Part shown: piece after piece, positions 8,271 through 17,187 of the stretch
Layout: every line of letters begins with the position of its first letter
How positions within the stretch are numbered: the first letter of the stretch is position 1
NCBI RefSeq assembly: GCF_029392875.1
Contig: NZ_CP113946.1
Span: 1,860,001-1,924,000, forward strand
Length of the DNA stretch: 64,000 nucleotides
Source: Lactobacillus sp. ESL0677
GTDB lineage: Bacteria; Bacillota; Bacilli; Lactobacillales; Lactobacillaceae
Direction: 5' to 3'
Translations under genes and position numbers: made by a program
Notes under the pieces: generated by a model
What the model was told of the DNA's origin: nothing
The model's database searches: none
The model's input: only the letters and a program-made list of their open reading frames with translations

Positions 8271-9113
8271 TTAGCTGTTTATCAGCTCTTCTAGTTCCTT
8301 ACCATACTCTGGCATGCCGGCAATTTTGATAGTTTCAGCGATTCCTTTTACTTCATCAAGATACTGCTTATTCTGATCGAAATGATACTTGATGATGTCT
8401 TCAAAGGCTGGAGCAATAGCCTTATAAAAGAATACATCTGGTTTAGTTTTTATTTGTTGCTCACTATTAATAAAAAATTCTGTTTCTTCAAATCTCTTAT
8501 TACGAATACATAAAATCATCATATTAATAATTACAGCTAAGACCAATTTTTGAATTCTTATACTACTTGATCCAATAAATTGCTTTACTAGTCTTTTTGA
8601 AATTACCAAGTTACTATCTAAATCATAAAAGCTCATAAGATTGCAATACATATTTAAATTGTCAGAACTAAAATGCGAAATATTAAAAGTTTTTTCTTTC
8701 ATTTTATCTATAATGTTTTTATCTATACTAGAAAGATCTTTATTAAGCATTGCAATTAAAATATCGATTGTATTTAACTTATCTTCTTTATTTGGAAATT
8801 TGCTTTCAGCAACAAAATTCCGTACTTGTTGTAAATCATGGACAGAATCTTGAAAATAGGCTTCGTCAATCATTTTATCAATTTCTTGATTTTCATCGTG
8901 GACAGATTGATCCTGATAATTTAATTTACCAAAAAAATCAATTAATGGAACTTTATTAGCATGCAATAAATCAACCAAATCTTCCGCCGAGATTCTGCTT
9001 ATTTTTTTTTCGACTTTAGCATAAAATGATGGACTTATTATATTTCCAGCCCATTCTTTTTGCGTTTTCTTTTGTTGAATACGGTAATCCTTAAGTAATT
9101 CGCCAATTGTCAT
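8271..9113 (-). CDS. Rgg/GadR/MutR-family transcriptional regulator, orphan copy
   Basis: A 280-residue regulator with an N-terminal helix-turn-helix (MTIGELLKDYRIQQKKTQKEW then ISPSFYAKVEKKISRISAEDL) and an all-helical C-terminal TPR-like domain that in this family binds peptide pheromones. The ATG at 9113 is preferred to the ATG at 9143 because AAGGGAG lies 9 nt before it. It is a tandem copy of the gene at 9260-10102: starts and stops are offset by exactly 989 bp, and promoter and 3' flank are also copied. It has an operator upstream but no divergent transporter, so its target gene was probably never duplicated or has been lost. Confidence 0.8.
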   Translation of the reverse strand: MTIGELLKDYRIQQKKTQKEWAGNIISPSFYAKVEKKISRISAEDLVDLLHANKVPLIDFFGKLNYQDQSVHDENQEIDKMIDEAYFQDSVHDLQQVRNFVAESKFPNKEDKLNTIDILIAMLNKDLSSIDKNIIDKMKEKTFNISHFSSDNLNMYCNLMSFYDLDSNLVISKRLVKQFIGSSSIRIQKLVLAVIINMMILCIRNKRFEETEFFINSEQQIKTKPDVFFYKAIAPAFEDIIKYHFDQNKQYLDEVKGIAETIKIAGMPEYGKELEELINS

Positions 9114-9153
9114 TATTATTTTCTCCCTTAAATTGTCAGACATGATTACTAAT

Positions 9154-9167
9154 TGTCAAATATGACA
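9154..9167. promoter_or_regulatory. Rgg operator-like palindrome, orphan copy
   Basis: TGTCAAATATGACA, identical to the site at 10143. At the equivalent distance to the right there is no TATAAT box and no start codon, only the 3' flank of the next rgg copy, so it can serve only the rgg gene on its left. Confidence 0.55.
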
Positions 9168-9259
9168 CTTCTAAATTTTATTATCTATACAAATTCAATT
9201 TAAGTTCCAATCACTTTTCACTTTTTGCATAACCTGAGAATGAACGCGTAATACTCTCT

Positions 9260-10102
9260 TTAGTTATTTGTAAACTCTTCAAGCTCCTTACCATAACTTT
9301 CCATTCCAACAATTTTTATAGTCTTTGCTATTTCTTTTACCTCATCAAGATGTTGTTCATTTTGATCGAAATGATACTTAACGATGTCTTTCAAGGCTGA
9401 TATTACCATCTTGTAAAAAAATATTTCTGGCTTTATAGTGATCAAATTTGCACTATTAATATAAAATTCAGTTTTTTCAAATTGCCCATTTCTAATACAA
9501 AAAACAAGCATATTCACAATTATACCTAAGATTACTTTTTGTATTTTTTCTTCATTGGTACTTCGAAATTGCTTTATTATCTTCTTTGATATAAACAAAT
9601 TACTATCCAAATCATAAAAGCTCATAAAATTGCAATACACAATTAAGTTTTCTTCATTAAAGTTTGAAATATTAAATACTTTTTCCTTTATCTTTTTTAT
9701 TGTTTTTTTATCTAGACTATCAATACTTTTACTGCCTATTGCGATATATACATCAATTGCAAGTATTTTATCTTCTTTATCGGGTAAATCACTTTCCGAA
9801 ACAATTTTTCGAATTTGCTGTAATTCTTCTTTCGAGTTTTGATAATATGCTTCTGTAATAAATTGATCTATTTCTTCTTCCTGTTGATGTAATGATTGAT
9901 CTCCCTGATTTAATTTGCTAAAAAAATTAATTAATGGAACTTTATTAGCATGCAACAAATCCACCAAGTCTTCTGCTGAAATTCTACTTAAATTTTTCTC
10001 CACTTTAGCACAAAATGATGAACTTATTACATCTCCAGCCCATTCCTTTTGCGTTTTCTTTTGTTGAATACGGTAATCCTTAAGTAATTCGCCAATTGTC
10101 AT
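9260..10102 (-). CDS. Rgg/GadR/MutR-family transcriptional regulator
   Basis: A 280-residue paralogue of the gene at 8271, nearly identical over the first 80 residues and more diverged in the C-terminal helical domain, the part expected to read a peptide signal. The helix-turn-helix again reads TIGELLKDYRIQQKKTQKEW. The start at 10102 follows AAGGGAG at 9 nt. It diverges from the MFS gene at 10221; the palindrome TGTCAAATATGACA lies between them. The standard reading is that this regulator controls the neighbouring transporter. No obvious short hydrophobic pheromone gene was found beside it. Confidence 0.85.
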   Translation of the reverse strand: MTIGELLKDYRIQQKKTQKEWAGDVISSSFCAKVEKNLSRISAEDLVDLLHANKVPLINFFSKLNQGDQSLHQQEEEIDQFITEAYYQNSKEELQQIRKIVSESDLPDKEDKILAIDVYIAIGSKSIDSLDKKTIKKIKEKVFNISNFNEENLIVYCNFMSFYDLDSNLFISKKIIKQFRSTNEEKIQKVILGIIVNMLVFCIRNGQFEKTEFYINSANLITIKPEIFFYKMVISALKDIVKYHFDQNEQHLDEVKEIAKTIKIVGMESYGKELEEFTNN

Positions 10103-10142
10103 TATTATTTTCTCCCTTAAATTGTCAGACATGATTACTAAT

Positions 10143-10190
10143 TGTCAAATATGACACTTTTCTCTACTTTTATTATAGCCAAAATATAAT
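10143..10190 (+). promoter_or_regulatory. Rgg-type activated promoter of the MFS gene
   Basis: The operator TGTCAAATATGACA (10143-10156) begins exactly 42 nt before TATAAT (10185-10190). The -35 position holds CTCTAC, a poor match. An operator just upstream of a missing -35 box is the arrangement of an activator-dependent promoter. The same spacing occurs at 15801/15843. Confidence 0.6.
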
Positions 10191-10220
10191 GAATACAAGA
10201 TTAAATAAAGGAGAAAAATT

Positions 10221-11480
10221 ATGGACATTTTTTTAAAGAATAAAAATTATCGAAAATTCACAATTGCAAGTTGGCTATCTAGTGCTGGTAACATTCTTTT
10301 CTACTTAGCATTAATGACCTATGCTAGTAAACTTAAAAATTACGCCTTAGCTTTGTCATTAATTTCAATTATGGAAGCCGTTCCTGATTTACTTCAAAGT
10401 ATCGGCGGCTACTTCGCTGACCGGACCAAAAATAAATTTCAAGTTATTATTCGTTTAGCAATCATCCGCTTTATTCTATATATGATCGTAGGTGCATTAT
10501 TCGTCACTAACATTGCTGGTTGGAATTTAATATTGCTGGTGATTGCTATTAACTTCATTTCTGATGTTTCTGGCATGTATTCCAGTGGCTTGCAAACACC
10601 ATTAATTGTTGGTTTAGTTGGGGAAAAAGAAGTATCTGTAGCCGAAGGATTCACAGGTGGCGTCTCCCAATTAATTTCAATGGGTGCACAATTTGTTGGC
10701 TCAGCCTTGCTGTTATTTATGTCATATTCTTCTTTAGCCATTGTTAACGCCCTAACCTTCTTAGTAGCTGGTTTAATCTACGCTAATATTGCTAAAAATA
10801 TTGCCAAGACACCTGCTAAAGATGAACTCCAAACCGTTAATGATCAAAATTTCTTGGCAACTTTTAAATCTTCATTTAATCAGGCTAAGCAAGCTCACGG
10901 TTTGCTAACAATCGTTATAGTAGTTGCATTGCTAAATGGCGTTTTGTCTGCACTAGAACCATTAATTTCAATTTCTTTTGCAGCTAATAAAAACATGTTA
11001 ATTGGTACCTTCAGTTTTACCATTGCAATTTTTGGAGCTGTCGTTTCTATTGGTACAGCACTGGGGAGTGCAATCGGTACTAAGCTACTAAAGGACACAT
11101 CATTATTTATTATCATCTTACTTGATACGATTTCAGGTATCCTTATGCTCGGATCAATGCTTATGCAAAATTCAATTGCCTGCTTCATCTTCGGTGCTAT
11201 TCTTGGCTTTTTTGCCGGGACTGCTAGTCCAAAATTGTATCAATGGTTAGTACAGTCAGTTGATCGAAAAATTTTAGCATCTACTATGGGAGCACTTAGT
11301 ACTATTCTTGTCATCGCCGGTCCTTTAACAAATGCAATTTTTTCAAGTATTGCTGGTACAGCCGGTCTTAATTATGCCTTAATAGGTTTAATAGCACTCA
11401 GTGCTATAACATTTTTAATTACATTAATTGTTATGTTTAAAACTAGAAATAACAAACAAGCTGAGGTAACGGCTGAATAA
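10221..11480 (+). CDS. Major facilitator superfamily transporter
   Basis: A 419-residue membrane protein with about twelve hydrophobic segments. The first cytoplasmic loop GGYFADRTKNKFQVI matches the MFS motif A (G-x-x-x-D-R-x-x-x-R/K). The duplicated six-helix plan and the short C-terminal tail fit a proton-driven efflux or export pump. Substrate is unknown. AAAGGAG lies 8 nt before the ATG. It is very similar to the transporter at 15884, and each faces an rgg gene across a matched operator, so the pair looks like a regulator-controlled exporter module. Confidence 0.88.
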   Translation: MDIFLKNKNYRKFTIASWLSSAGNILFYLALMTYASKLKNYALALSLISIMEAVPDLLQSIGGYFADRTKNKFQVIIRLAIIRFILYMIVGALFVTNIAGWNLILLVIAINFISDVSGMYSSGLQTPLIVGLVGEKEVSVAEGFTGGVSQLISMGAQFVGSALLLFMSYSSLAIVNALTFLVAGLIYANIAKNIAKTPAKDELQTVNDQNFLATFKSSFNQAKQAHGLLTIVIVVALLNGVLSALEPLISISFAANKNMLIGTFSFTIAIFGAVVSIGTALGSAIGTKLLKDTSLFIIILLDTISGILMLGSMLMQNSIACFIFGAILGFFAGTASPKLYQWLVQSVDRKILASTMGALSTILVIAGPLTNAIFSSIAGTAGLNYALIGLIALSAITFLITLIVMFKTRNNKQAEVTAE

Positions 11481-11645
11481 ATTAAATAAATTGTCCATAA
11501 ATAATGTTAATTAAAAAATAATTAAAAATCTACTTGATTTTAATATAGCAAATGATAATATATTTATATATAAAATAAAGTAGTACCTAATGTACTGAAG
11601 AAGTGCCTAACAAATGGCAGCTTCCAGAGACATTCTATCAATAAA

Positions 11646-11846
11646 ATGAAAAAACCAATAAAGAAGCCAATGAAATTATACAAAAAAATAACTGGTGAAA
11701 AAATCTTTTTAGTCATATGTGCTATATACACAATAGTAATGTGGCTTTCACTAGTTTTTAATTTTTATGCATTTGTTATTGAACTTAAAATAGCTGTATT
11801 GATAGCATTAGCATTTTTCCTTATAAATTGGCTTTTTATAAAATAA
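11646..11846 (+). CDS. Possible small basic membrane protein
   Basis: A 66-residue reading frame with a lysine-rich start (MKKPIKKPMKLYKKITGEK) and two hydrophobic segments (IFLVICAIYTIVMWLSLVF and LKIAVLIALAFFLINWLF). The composition is like a real two-helix membrane peptide, but no good ribosome binding site precedes either methionine. It lies in a 430-nt stretch between the MFS gene and a decayed toxin gene. Not recognised. Confidence 0.35.
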   Translation: MKKPIKKPMKLYKKITGEKIFLVICAIYTIVMWLSLVFNFYAFVIELKIAVLIALAFFLINWLFIK

Positions 11847-11920
11847 AAACAATTTATACTTTGAAGTGTCCCATAATAGTTAGATATAAACTAGTTACGG
11901 GGCATTTTTCAATTAGCTAG

Positions 11921-12157
11921 TTAAAATTACTGCAAGCTTTAGGACCTGGTATTAGACCACCACAATCTAAGGTTCTTAAGGGTTATAAATATCCTATTAT
12001 GAAATTGCATACTTTACCGGATAGAATTTTTTATGCGAGTTATGACGCAAATAAATTTATTTTATTAACCCACTATACAAAAAAGCAGAATAAAACTGAT
12101 AAGAAGCAAGTTGAACGAGCAATTAGTCTTTTAGAAAATTGGCTAGAAAGACAGTGA
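11921..12157 (+). pseudogene. 5'-truncated RelE/HigB-type toxin
   Basis: The frame from 11921 reads LKLLQALGPGIRPPQSK, then VLKGYKYPIMKLHTLPDRI, then FYASYDANKFILLTHYTKK, and ends ERAISLLENWLERQ-stop. This matches the C-terminal two thirds of HigB/RelE toxins (phage-derived Gp49-like). An in-frame TAG at 11918 precedes it and no start codon or N-terminal 30 residues are present, so the toxin should not be made. The antitoxin-like gene starts 5 nt after its stop, which is the normal HigBA order. Confidence 0.7.
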
Positions 12158-12161
12158 TTAG

Positions 12162-12395
12162 ATGAAACTTAATGATATTGAGAGTAGTTTTTCATCTATT
12201 TCAGAAGATGAAAAAGTAATTATTGACACGCTGGTTAAGCTTTGTGCTGAAAGGATTAAGCGTAATATTCCACAAACAGTATTTGCAAAAAGAATTGGCA
12301 TAAAGCAGCCACAATTAGCTAAATTGGAAATGTTAGATTCTGTACCAACATTGGCAACATTAAATCGGTATGCAAACGGATTGGGTCCAGCTTAA
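12162..12395 (+). CDS. HigA-type XRE antitoxin, probably truncated
   Basis: A 77-residue protein with an XRE helix-turn-helix: TVFAKRIGIKQPQLAKLEM then SVPTLATLNRYANGLG. Relatives normally continue after YANGLG with a beta strand and tail; here the frame ends GPA-stop, so the C-terminus seems lost to a frameshift. With the toxin broken upstream, this is a relic toxin-antitoxin locus, though the DNA-binding domain could still act as a repressor. Confidence 0.65.
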   Translation: MKLNDIESSFSSISEDEKVIIDTLVKLCAERIKRNIPQTVFAKRIGIKQPQLAKLEMLDSVPTLATLNRYANGLGPA

Positions 12396-12427
12396 TCAAT
12401 CGAAAAAACAGACTAAATTCAAAACCA

Positions 12428-12458
12428 AAAATAGCCCAGGAAAACCTGAGCTATTTTG
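12428..12458. terminator. Bidirectional terminator after the HigA relic
   Basis: AAAATAGC-CAGG / CCTG-GCTATTTT with an AAAA loop, flanked by A and T runs. The 430 nt from here to topB hold no convincing gene, apart from the sRNA candidate below. Confidence 0.75.
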
Positions 12459-12599
12459 TTTGTTTTACCTGAAAATCCGTAGAATTTCTTTGAGTAAATC
12501 AGCTATTTTGTCGAGCAAATTCGCTAATTTATCCAAATCCGCACCTAAAGCCCGCAAAGCAGGTGTTAGCTCCGTTAGTAGTAAACAAATAAGAATTAT

Positions 12600-12690
12600 A
12601 GAAGTGCATATTTATCATGTACAAAAACGGGCTCTGCAAGTTAATTACTTGCAAGCCGGCTGAGCGATCCTAACGGATCGCTTTTTTGTT
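12600..12690 (+). ncRNA. Candidate small RNA with two hairpins, locus 1
   Basis: A hairpin TGCAAGT-TAATT-ACTTGCA (12635-12653) is followed 9 nt later by a strong intrinsic terminator, AGCGATCC-TAAC-GGATCGCT plus T6 (12663-12688). No gene ends here, so the terminator needs a short transcript of its own; the 5' end is not defined. The same two-hairpin plan with similar sequence occurs at 33486-33541. Confidence 0.4.
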
Positions 12691-12893
12691 TTCTAATACA
12701 CCAAAGTGTTCAGCCTCATGCCATAATCCGCTCAAATTTTTCTTTAACAATTTATTCTCACTATTAGTTAACCGTGTCTTTTGCAATTTTCTTATCCTAA
12801 AATAAATTTGTTCATTTGCCAAATACAAGATATACTAATTAGGCCAAACAAGAGTTTGCCCACAATTTTATCTTTAGCAAGGAACTGATTAAC

Positions 12894-14903
12894 TTGAAAC
12901 TTTTACTTTTAACAGAAAAAGCTAGTGCGGCGAAGAATTTTGCCAAGGCATTAGGCGGATTAAGTGGCAGCTTCAATCATGACAGCTACCAAATTGTCCA
13001 CGCTCACGGCCATCTTTTACAATTCAAGGAGCCCCACGAAATGGTCACTCAGGATAAGGCCACCAAATACAGCGACTGGCACGATTTGAGCAATTATCCG
13101 TGGGACTTACTCGACTTCACTTGGGAAAAAGAGGTCATCCCCGGTATGCAAAAGACCCTGACTAATATTAAGCATGCAGCACAAAAGTGTGATGCGATTG
13201 TAATTGCAACTGATGATGATCCGTCGGGCGAAGGTGATTTGCTGGGCTGGGAAATTGTCAACGCTATTAACTGGCACAAGCAAGTTTTTCGTATTCGTTT
13301 TGCCGATGAAACAAAAGCTAACATCAAAAAGGCCTTGCAGCAAAAGGTTGACGTTACTAATCAATACCAACAAGGCGAGTTCTTAGAAGCAACTGGGCGC
13401 GAACGTTTCGACTTTGCCTCAATGCAGCTGTCGCGCATTGCCTTGATTATTGCTAGACAAGCTGGGTTTCAACCCAAGACTTTGCGGTTAGGACGTCTCA
13501 AGTCAACCATTGTTAATCAGGTTTACCAGCAAGAGACAGCTCGGCAAAATTACGTAAAAAAATCCTATTACGAAGTGCGCTTTCGTGATGCCAACCAGAA
13601 TACTTTTACCCAAGTTAAAAATGCCAAATTCATGACACCAGACCAAGCTAAACTAGAATTATTAAACTTCTACAATTCCGCAATTATTGTTGACGATAAA
13701 ATCGCCAAACACCAAGCGCCACCAGACCTACTTGACCTAAGTCACCTTGCAATTTTAGTCGGCAAAAAAGGTTATGCTTCCAAAGAAGTGCTTGCAACTT
13801 ACCAAAAAATGTACGAAGCCGGGATTTTATCCTATCCCCGAACAGAAGATACTAAAATCACGCAGGAGCAGTTCGCAGAATTGCTGCCACTAGTTAAGCA
13901 AATCGCTCAAGTTACTCACATTGACCCCAAACTACTAACGCATACAACACTTCGGCGGAAATTTTTAGCTAAAAACGCGACCCACGGCGCTAATCGTCCA
14001 GGTCTGAATGTGCCGCGAAGCCTAACAGAAATTGAGCAAAAATTCGGTAACTGTGGCCGAGCAATTTATGAAGCAGTTGCCAAAAGTTTTTTGGCGATTT
14101 TAGCCGAAGACTATCTTTACGACCAAGAACGAGCTCACCTTGCTGACTATCCCAAATTTACTTGCACAATTAATTTGCCCCGCAAGTTGAATTACAAGCT
14201 GATTTTTGATGAAAATACCCTCAATGACACACACGCTAAGCAAGTTTTACCTTTTGGTCCAATTGCGCAGCCCTTTGTCTACGAAGGCCACAACCCCAAG
14301 CCCAAGGCACCAACACACCGATTTATTATTGATTTTCTTAAAAAAGATAAAATTGGTACTGGTGCAACTCAAGAACAAACTTTAGCCAACATCTCAACTG
14401 GCAAAGGTGCGCTAATTAAAAATACTAAAGAAAAATATTCGCTCACCTTTCCCGGCTTAGTCCAGTCAATCTTATGCGACCAAACTTACATCGCCTCTCC
14501 CCAAGTTACCGAACAATTACAAAACACAATGAGAATGGTCAAACTAGGCAAATTTGACTATCGTAACGTGCCATTTTTGATTAATCAAATTGTTAAGCAT
14601 GACCTATTAATCGAGCAAAAAAATGCGGGCAATTTAAAGAAAAATCCCCAGCTGGCTAAACTGCAACCAGCTAACAAGCACGCATTTATGCCGAAGACTA
14701 AAGTTACGGGAACATGGCGCGGCAAAACTGTCGCAATCAACCAAACCTGGGGCAAACATACTTTTAACGAGCGCGAACTGCGGCAGCTTTTTGCTGGTAA
14801 GTCAATTACATTCGTCTTAAATAAACGGACAATCACTGGCAAGTTGGCTAAGCAAACCTATCGCGGTCATCAATTCGTAGGATTTAAGGCGGACTTTAAC
14901 TAG
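12894..14903 (+). CDS. topB: Type IA DNA topoisomerase (topoisomerase III)
   Basis: A 669-residue enzyme that relaxes or decatenates DNA by transient single-strand breaks. The Toprim domain is at the N-terminus (KLLLLTEKASAAKNFAKAL; acidic ATDDDPSGEGDLLGWEI near 105), and the catalytic tyrosine lies in AGILSYPRTEDTKI near residue 320. The segment GIGTGATQEQT-like (DKIGTGATQEQTLANI) supports TopB over TopA. There are no C-terminal zinc-finger cysteines, as usual for lactobacillar TopB. The start is TTG at 12894 with AAGGA about 10 nt upstream; no better ATG precedes it. It stands alone. Confidence 0.9.
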   Translation: MKLLLLTEKASAAKNFAKALGGLSGSFNHDSYQIVHAHGHLLQFKEPHEMVTQDKATKYSDWHDLSNYPWDLLDFTWEKEVIPGMQKTLTNIKHAAQKCDAIVIATDDDPSGEGDLLGWEIVNAINWHKQVFRIRFADETKANIKKALQQKVDVTNQYQQGEFLEATGRERFDFASMQLSRIALIIARQAGFQPKTLRLGRLKSTIVNQVYQQETARQNYVKKSYYEVRFRDANQNTFTQVKNAKFMTPDQAKLELLNFYNSAIIVDDKIAKHQAPPDLLDLSHLAILVGKKGYASKEVLATYQKMYEAGILSYPRTEDTKITQEQFAELLPLVKQIAQVTHIDPKLLTHTTLRRKFLAKNATHGANRPGLNVPRSLTEIEQKFGNCGRAIYEAVAKSFLAILAEDYLYDQERAHLADYPKFTCTINLPRKLNYKLIFDENTLNDTHAKQVLPFGPIAQPFVYEGHNPKPKAPTHRFIIDFLKKDKIGTGATQEQTLANISTGKGALIKNTKEKYSLTFPGLVQSILCDQTYIASPQVTEQLQNTMRMVKLGKFDYRNVPFLINQIVKHDLLIEQKNAGNLKKNPQLAKLQPANKHAFMPKTKVTGTWRGKTVAINQTWGKHTFNERELRQLFAGKSITFVLNKRTITGKLAKQTYRGHQFVGFKADFN

Positions 14904-14911
14904 CAGAATGC

Positions 14912-15754
14912 TTATTTATACTTTACATAAAATTTCTGCAGTTCCTCACTATATTCTGTCATCCCCGTAAATGCCAAATTGGCAATAACTGCCTTACACT
15001 GCTCCAGCAGCTTTTCATCACCAGTTCGGTGATACATAATTATATTTACCATGAATTGCAAGATATTTTTAGAAAAAAATGTCTCCGGCAATACTGTAAC
15101 TTGGCCTGCATTCTCAATAAAGAAGTCTGCCTCGTCCTCACGTTGCTCCTCGATGCACTGAATGACTAAATTAGTAATCAGTCCCAGAGTAATTGCCTGC
15201 AATTTCACCTTTGGAGAATGAATGAACTGCTTAACTACCCTCTTAGAGATAATCAAATTACTATCAATATCAAATAGCCCCATGTAATTGCAGTACAAAG
15301 TCAGACTTGTTTCATCAAAATCCGCAACCTTAAAAATCAATTGTTTCAAGGCTTGTTGTTCTTCTGCCGGCAGCTTTTCATCCGTCATTTCCGCAATTTC
15401 TGCATCAATGTAGACTAAGTCATCTTCCTTATCCGCAAAATTACTTTCTTTAAACATTCGTCTGATTTTACGCAAATCTTCAACTGAATTTTTATAATTT
15501 GCTTCCGCTGCAAAATTAAACAGCTGATTTTCTCGTTCTTTATCTGTTTCTTGATTCTGATTAAGTTGCTTAAAAAATTTATCCGGTGAAATATTATTGT
15601 GGTTCAATAGCAGCAATAAATCTTCCGCTGTAATCCGATGAACATTCTTTTCAACTTTAGAATAATAAGATGGACTGACAATATCGCCAACCCACTCCTT
15701 TTGTGTTTTTAAGCTCTCTAAGCGGTACTTTTTTAATAGCTCTCCAATCGTCAC
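14912..15754 (-). CDS. Rgg/GadR/MutR-family transcriptional regulator
   Basis: The third Rgg paralogue, more diverged from the two at 8.3-10.1 kb but with the same helix-turn-helix (TIGELLKKYRLESLKTQKEW, then VSPSYYSKVEKNVHRITAEDL) and helical C-terminal domain. I place the start at the GTG at 15754, the position equivalent to the ATG of its paralogues, because AGGGAG lies 9 nt upstream; the ATG at 15796 lacks such a site. It diverges from the MFS gene at 15884 across a matching palindrome. Its stop lies 8 nt beyond the convergent topB stop. Confidence 0.83.
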   Translation of the reverse strand: MTIGELLKKYRLESLKTQKEWVGDIVSPSYYSKVEKNVHRITAEDLLLLLNHNNISPDKFFKQLNQNQETDKERENQLFNFAAEANYKNSVEDLRKIRRMFKESNFADKEDDLVYIDAEIAEMTDEKLPAEEQQALKQLIFKVADFDETSLTLYCNYMGLFDIDSNLIISKRVVKQFIHSPKVKLQAITLGLITNLVIQCIEEQREDEADFFIENAGQVTVLPETFFSKNILQFMVNIIMYHRTGDEKLLEQCKAVIANLAFTGMTEYSEELQKFYVKYK

Positions 15755-15799
15755 TGTCAGATACTCCCTAAATTGATCAACTTGCGAATACGACATTTT

Positions 15800-15848
15800 G
15801 TGTCAAATACGACACTTTTGCTTTCTCCTATTTTAACTCAAATATACT
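15800..15848 (+). promoter_or_regulatory. Rgg-type activated promoter, second module
   Basis: The palindrome GTGTCAAATACGACAC (15800-15815) lies so that its TGTCA core (from 15801) is 42 nt before TATACT (15843-15848). This is exactly the spacing of the first module, and again the -35 position (GCTTTC) is poor. Confidence 0.6.
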
Positions 15849-15883
15849 AAATATATGTTAAATGAAAAAAGGAGTTATCAATC

Positions 15884-17140
15884 ATGGGCATTTTCTTAAA
15901 GAACAAAAATTACCGTAAACTATCATTTGCTAGCTGGCTATCAACTGCTGGCGATATTCTCTTCTACTTAGCACTGATGACCTATGCTAGCAAATTGCAT
16001 AATTACACGTTGGCTATCTCATTAATTTCAATTACCGAAGCTATTCCGCGATTGATTGAAAGTTTAAGTGGTTATTACGCTGATAGAACTAAGAACAAGT
16101 TCAAAATGATTGTTTGGCTAGCCATCATTCGCTTTATTCTTTATCTAATTGTTGGCTTATTATTTGTCACTAACATTGCTGGCTGGAATCTCATTCTGCT
16201 TGTTATTGGCATCAACTTTATCTCTGATATTTCCGGAATGTATTCTGGTGGTCTAACAACCCCGCTAATTGTCAATCTTGTTGGGCAAAACGAGGTAGCT
16301 GAAGCCACAGGTTTTACTAACGGTATTTCACAAATTATTTCAACAGTTGCCCAATTCGTTGGCTCTGTCTTACTGCTATACTTGTCATATTCCAACTTAG
16401 CAATCGTCAACGCACTAACCTTTCTATTTGCCGGTTTGCTCTATGCCAGTGTAGGTCATAGTTACCTTAAAACTCATCCTCAAGAAGACGTTGCAGTTAA
16501 TCAGCAAGGCTTCTTCACCACCCTTAAGTCATCATTTAGTCAAATCAAAAAGGCCAACGGTCTGTTAACTGTCATTTCAGTTATTGCTTTACTAAACGGT
16601 ATCTTGATGACCCTTGAGCCACTAATTTCAATTGTTGTTGCTGGGAATAAGAGCATGTTAATTGGTACTTATACCTTTACTATCGCCCTGATTGGGGCTG
16701 TAGATTCAATTGGCTTTGCTCTTGGCAGCGCGATTGGCACCATTATTTTTAAGAAAACATCATTATTCGTTATTTCACTAATTGATACGATAATTAGTGC
16801 AGGGACCACATTGGCCATTATCAACAAAAACATTATTGCTACTTTAATTTTTATTACCTTGCTTAGTTTCTTTGCTGGTGTTGCCAGCCCTAAAATGATG
16901 CAGTGGCTCGTTTCATCAGTTGACCGCACGATTTTATCCTCTTCAGTTGGCGCTTTAAATACAATCTTACAAATTGCTGGCCCATTAATGACCGCCATTT
17001 TCACTAGTATTGCGAGTACACTTGGCATCAACTACGCACTATTTGCTTTAATCATTGTTAGTGTAATTGTCTTCGCCATTATTCTTTACGTGATGAATAA
17101 GACAAAAAAGGCAACAACAAACGTGCAACCAGCAGAATAA
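15884..17140 (+). CDS. Major facilitator superfamily transporter
   Basis: A 418-residue twelve-helix transporter, a close paralogue of the one at 10221 (both begin with FLKNKNYRKL/F and SWLS.AG.ILFYLALMTYASKL). MFS motif A appears as SGYYADRTKNKFKMI. AAAGGAG lies 9 nt before the ATG. Substrate unknown; probably an exporter. It diverges from the rgg at 14912 and is terminated by a strong hairpin. Most differences between the two transporters are in the second half, where substrate preference may differ. Confidence 0.88.
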   Translation: MGIFLKNKNYRKLSFASWLSTAGDILFYLALMTYASKLHNYTLAISLISITEAIPRLIESLSGYYADRTKNKFKMIVWLAIIRFILYLIVGLLFVTNIAGWNLILLVIGINFISDISGMYSGGLTTPLIVNLVGQNEVAEATGFTNGISQIISTVAQFVGSVLLLYLSYSNLAIVNALTFLFAGLLYASVGHSYLKTHPQEDVAVNQQGFFTTLKSSFSQIKKANGLLTVISVIALLNGILMTLEPLISIVVAGNKSMLIGTYTFTIALIGAVDSIGFALGSAIGTIIFKKTSLFVISLIDTIISAGTTLAIINKNIIATLIFITLLSFFAGVASPKMMQWLVSSVDRTILSSSVGALNTILQIAGPLMTAIFTSIASTLGINYALFALIIVSVIVFAIILYVMNKTKKATTNVQPAE

Positions 17141-17151
17141 CTCATTAATCT

Positions 17152-17187
17152 AAAAAAGACGAGACTTCATCAAGCCTCGTCTTTTTA
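17152..17187. terminator. Bidirectional terminator
   Basis: AAAAAAGACGAG / CTCGTCTTTTTA, a perfect stem between the convergent MFS gene and the hypothetical gene at 17185. Confidence 0.9.

Noticed and set aside
12464..12590. Minus-strand frame with a leucine-rich amphipathic pattern (ending LLKEILRIFR)
   Set aside because: No ATG, GTG or TTG start occurs after the preceding stop, so it is not supported as a gene.
12370..12663. 97-residue frame after the HigA relic
   Set aside because: It runs through a terminator hairpin, has low-complexity Lys/Ser composition, and lacks a ribosome site.
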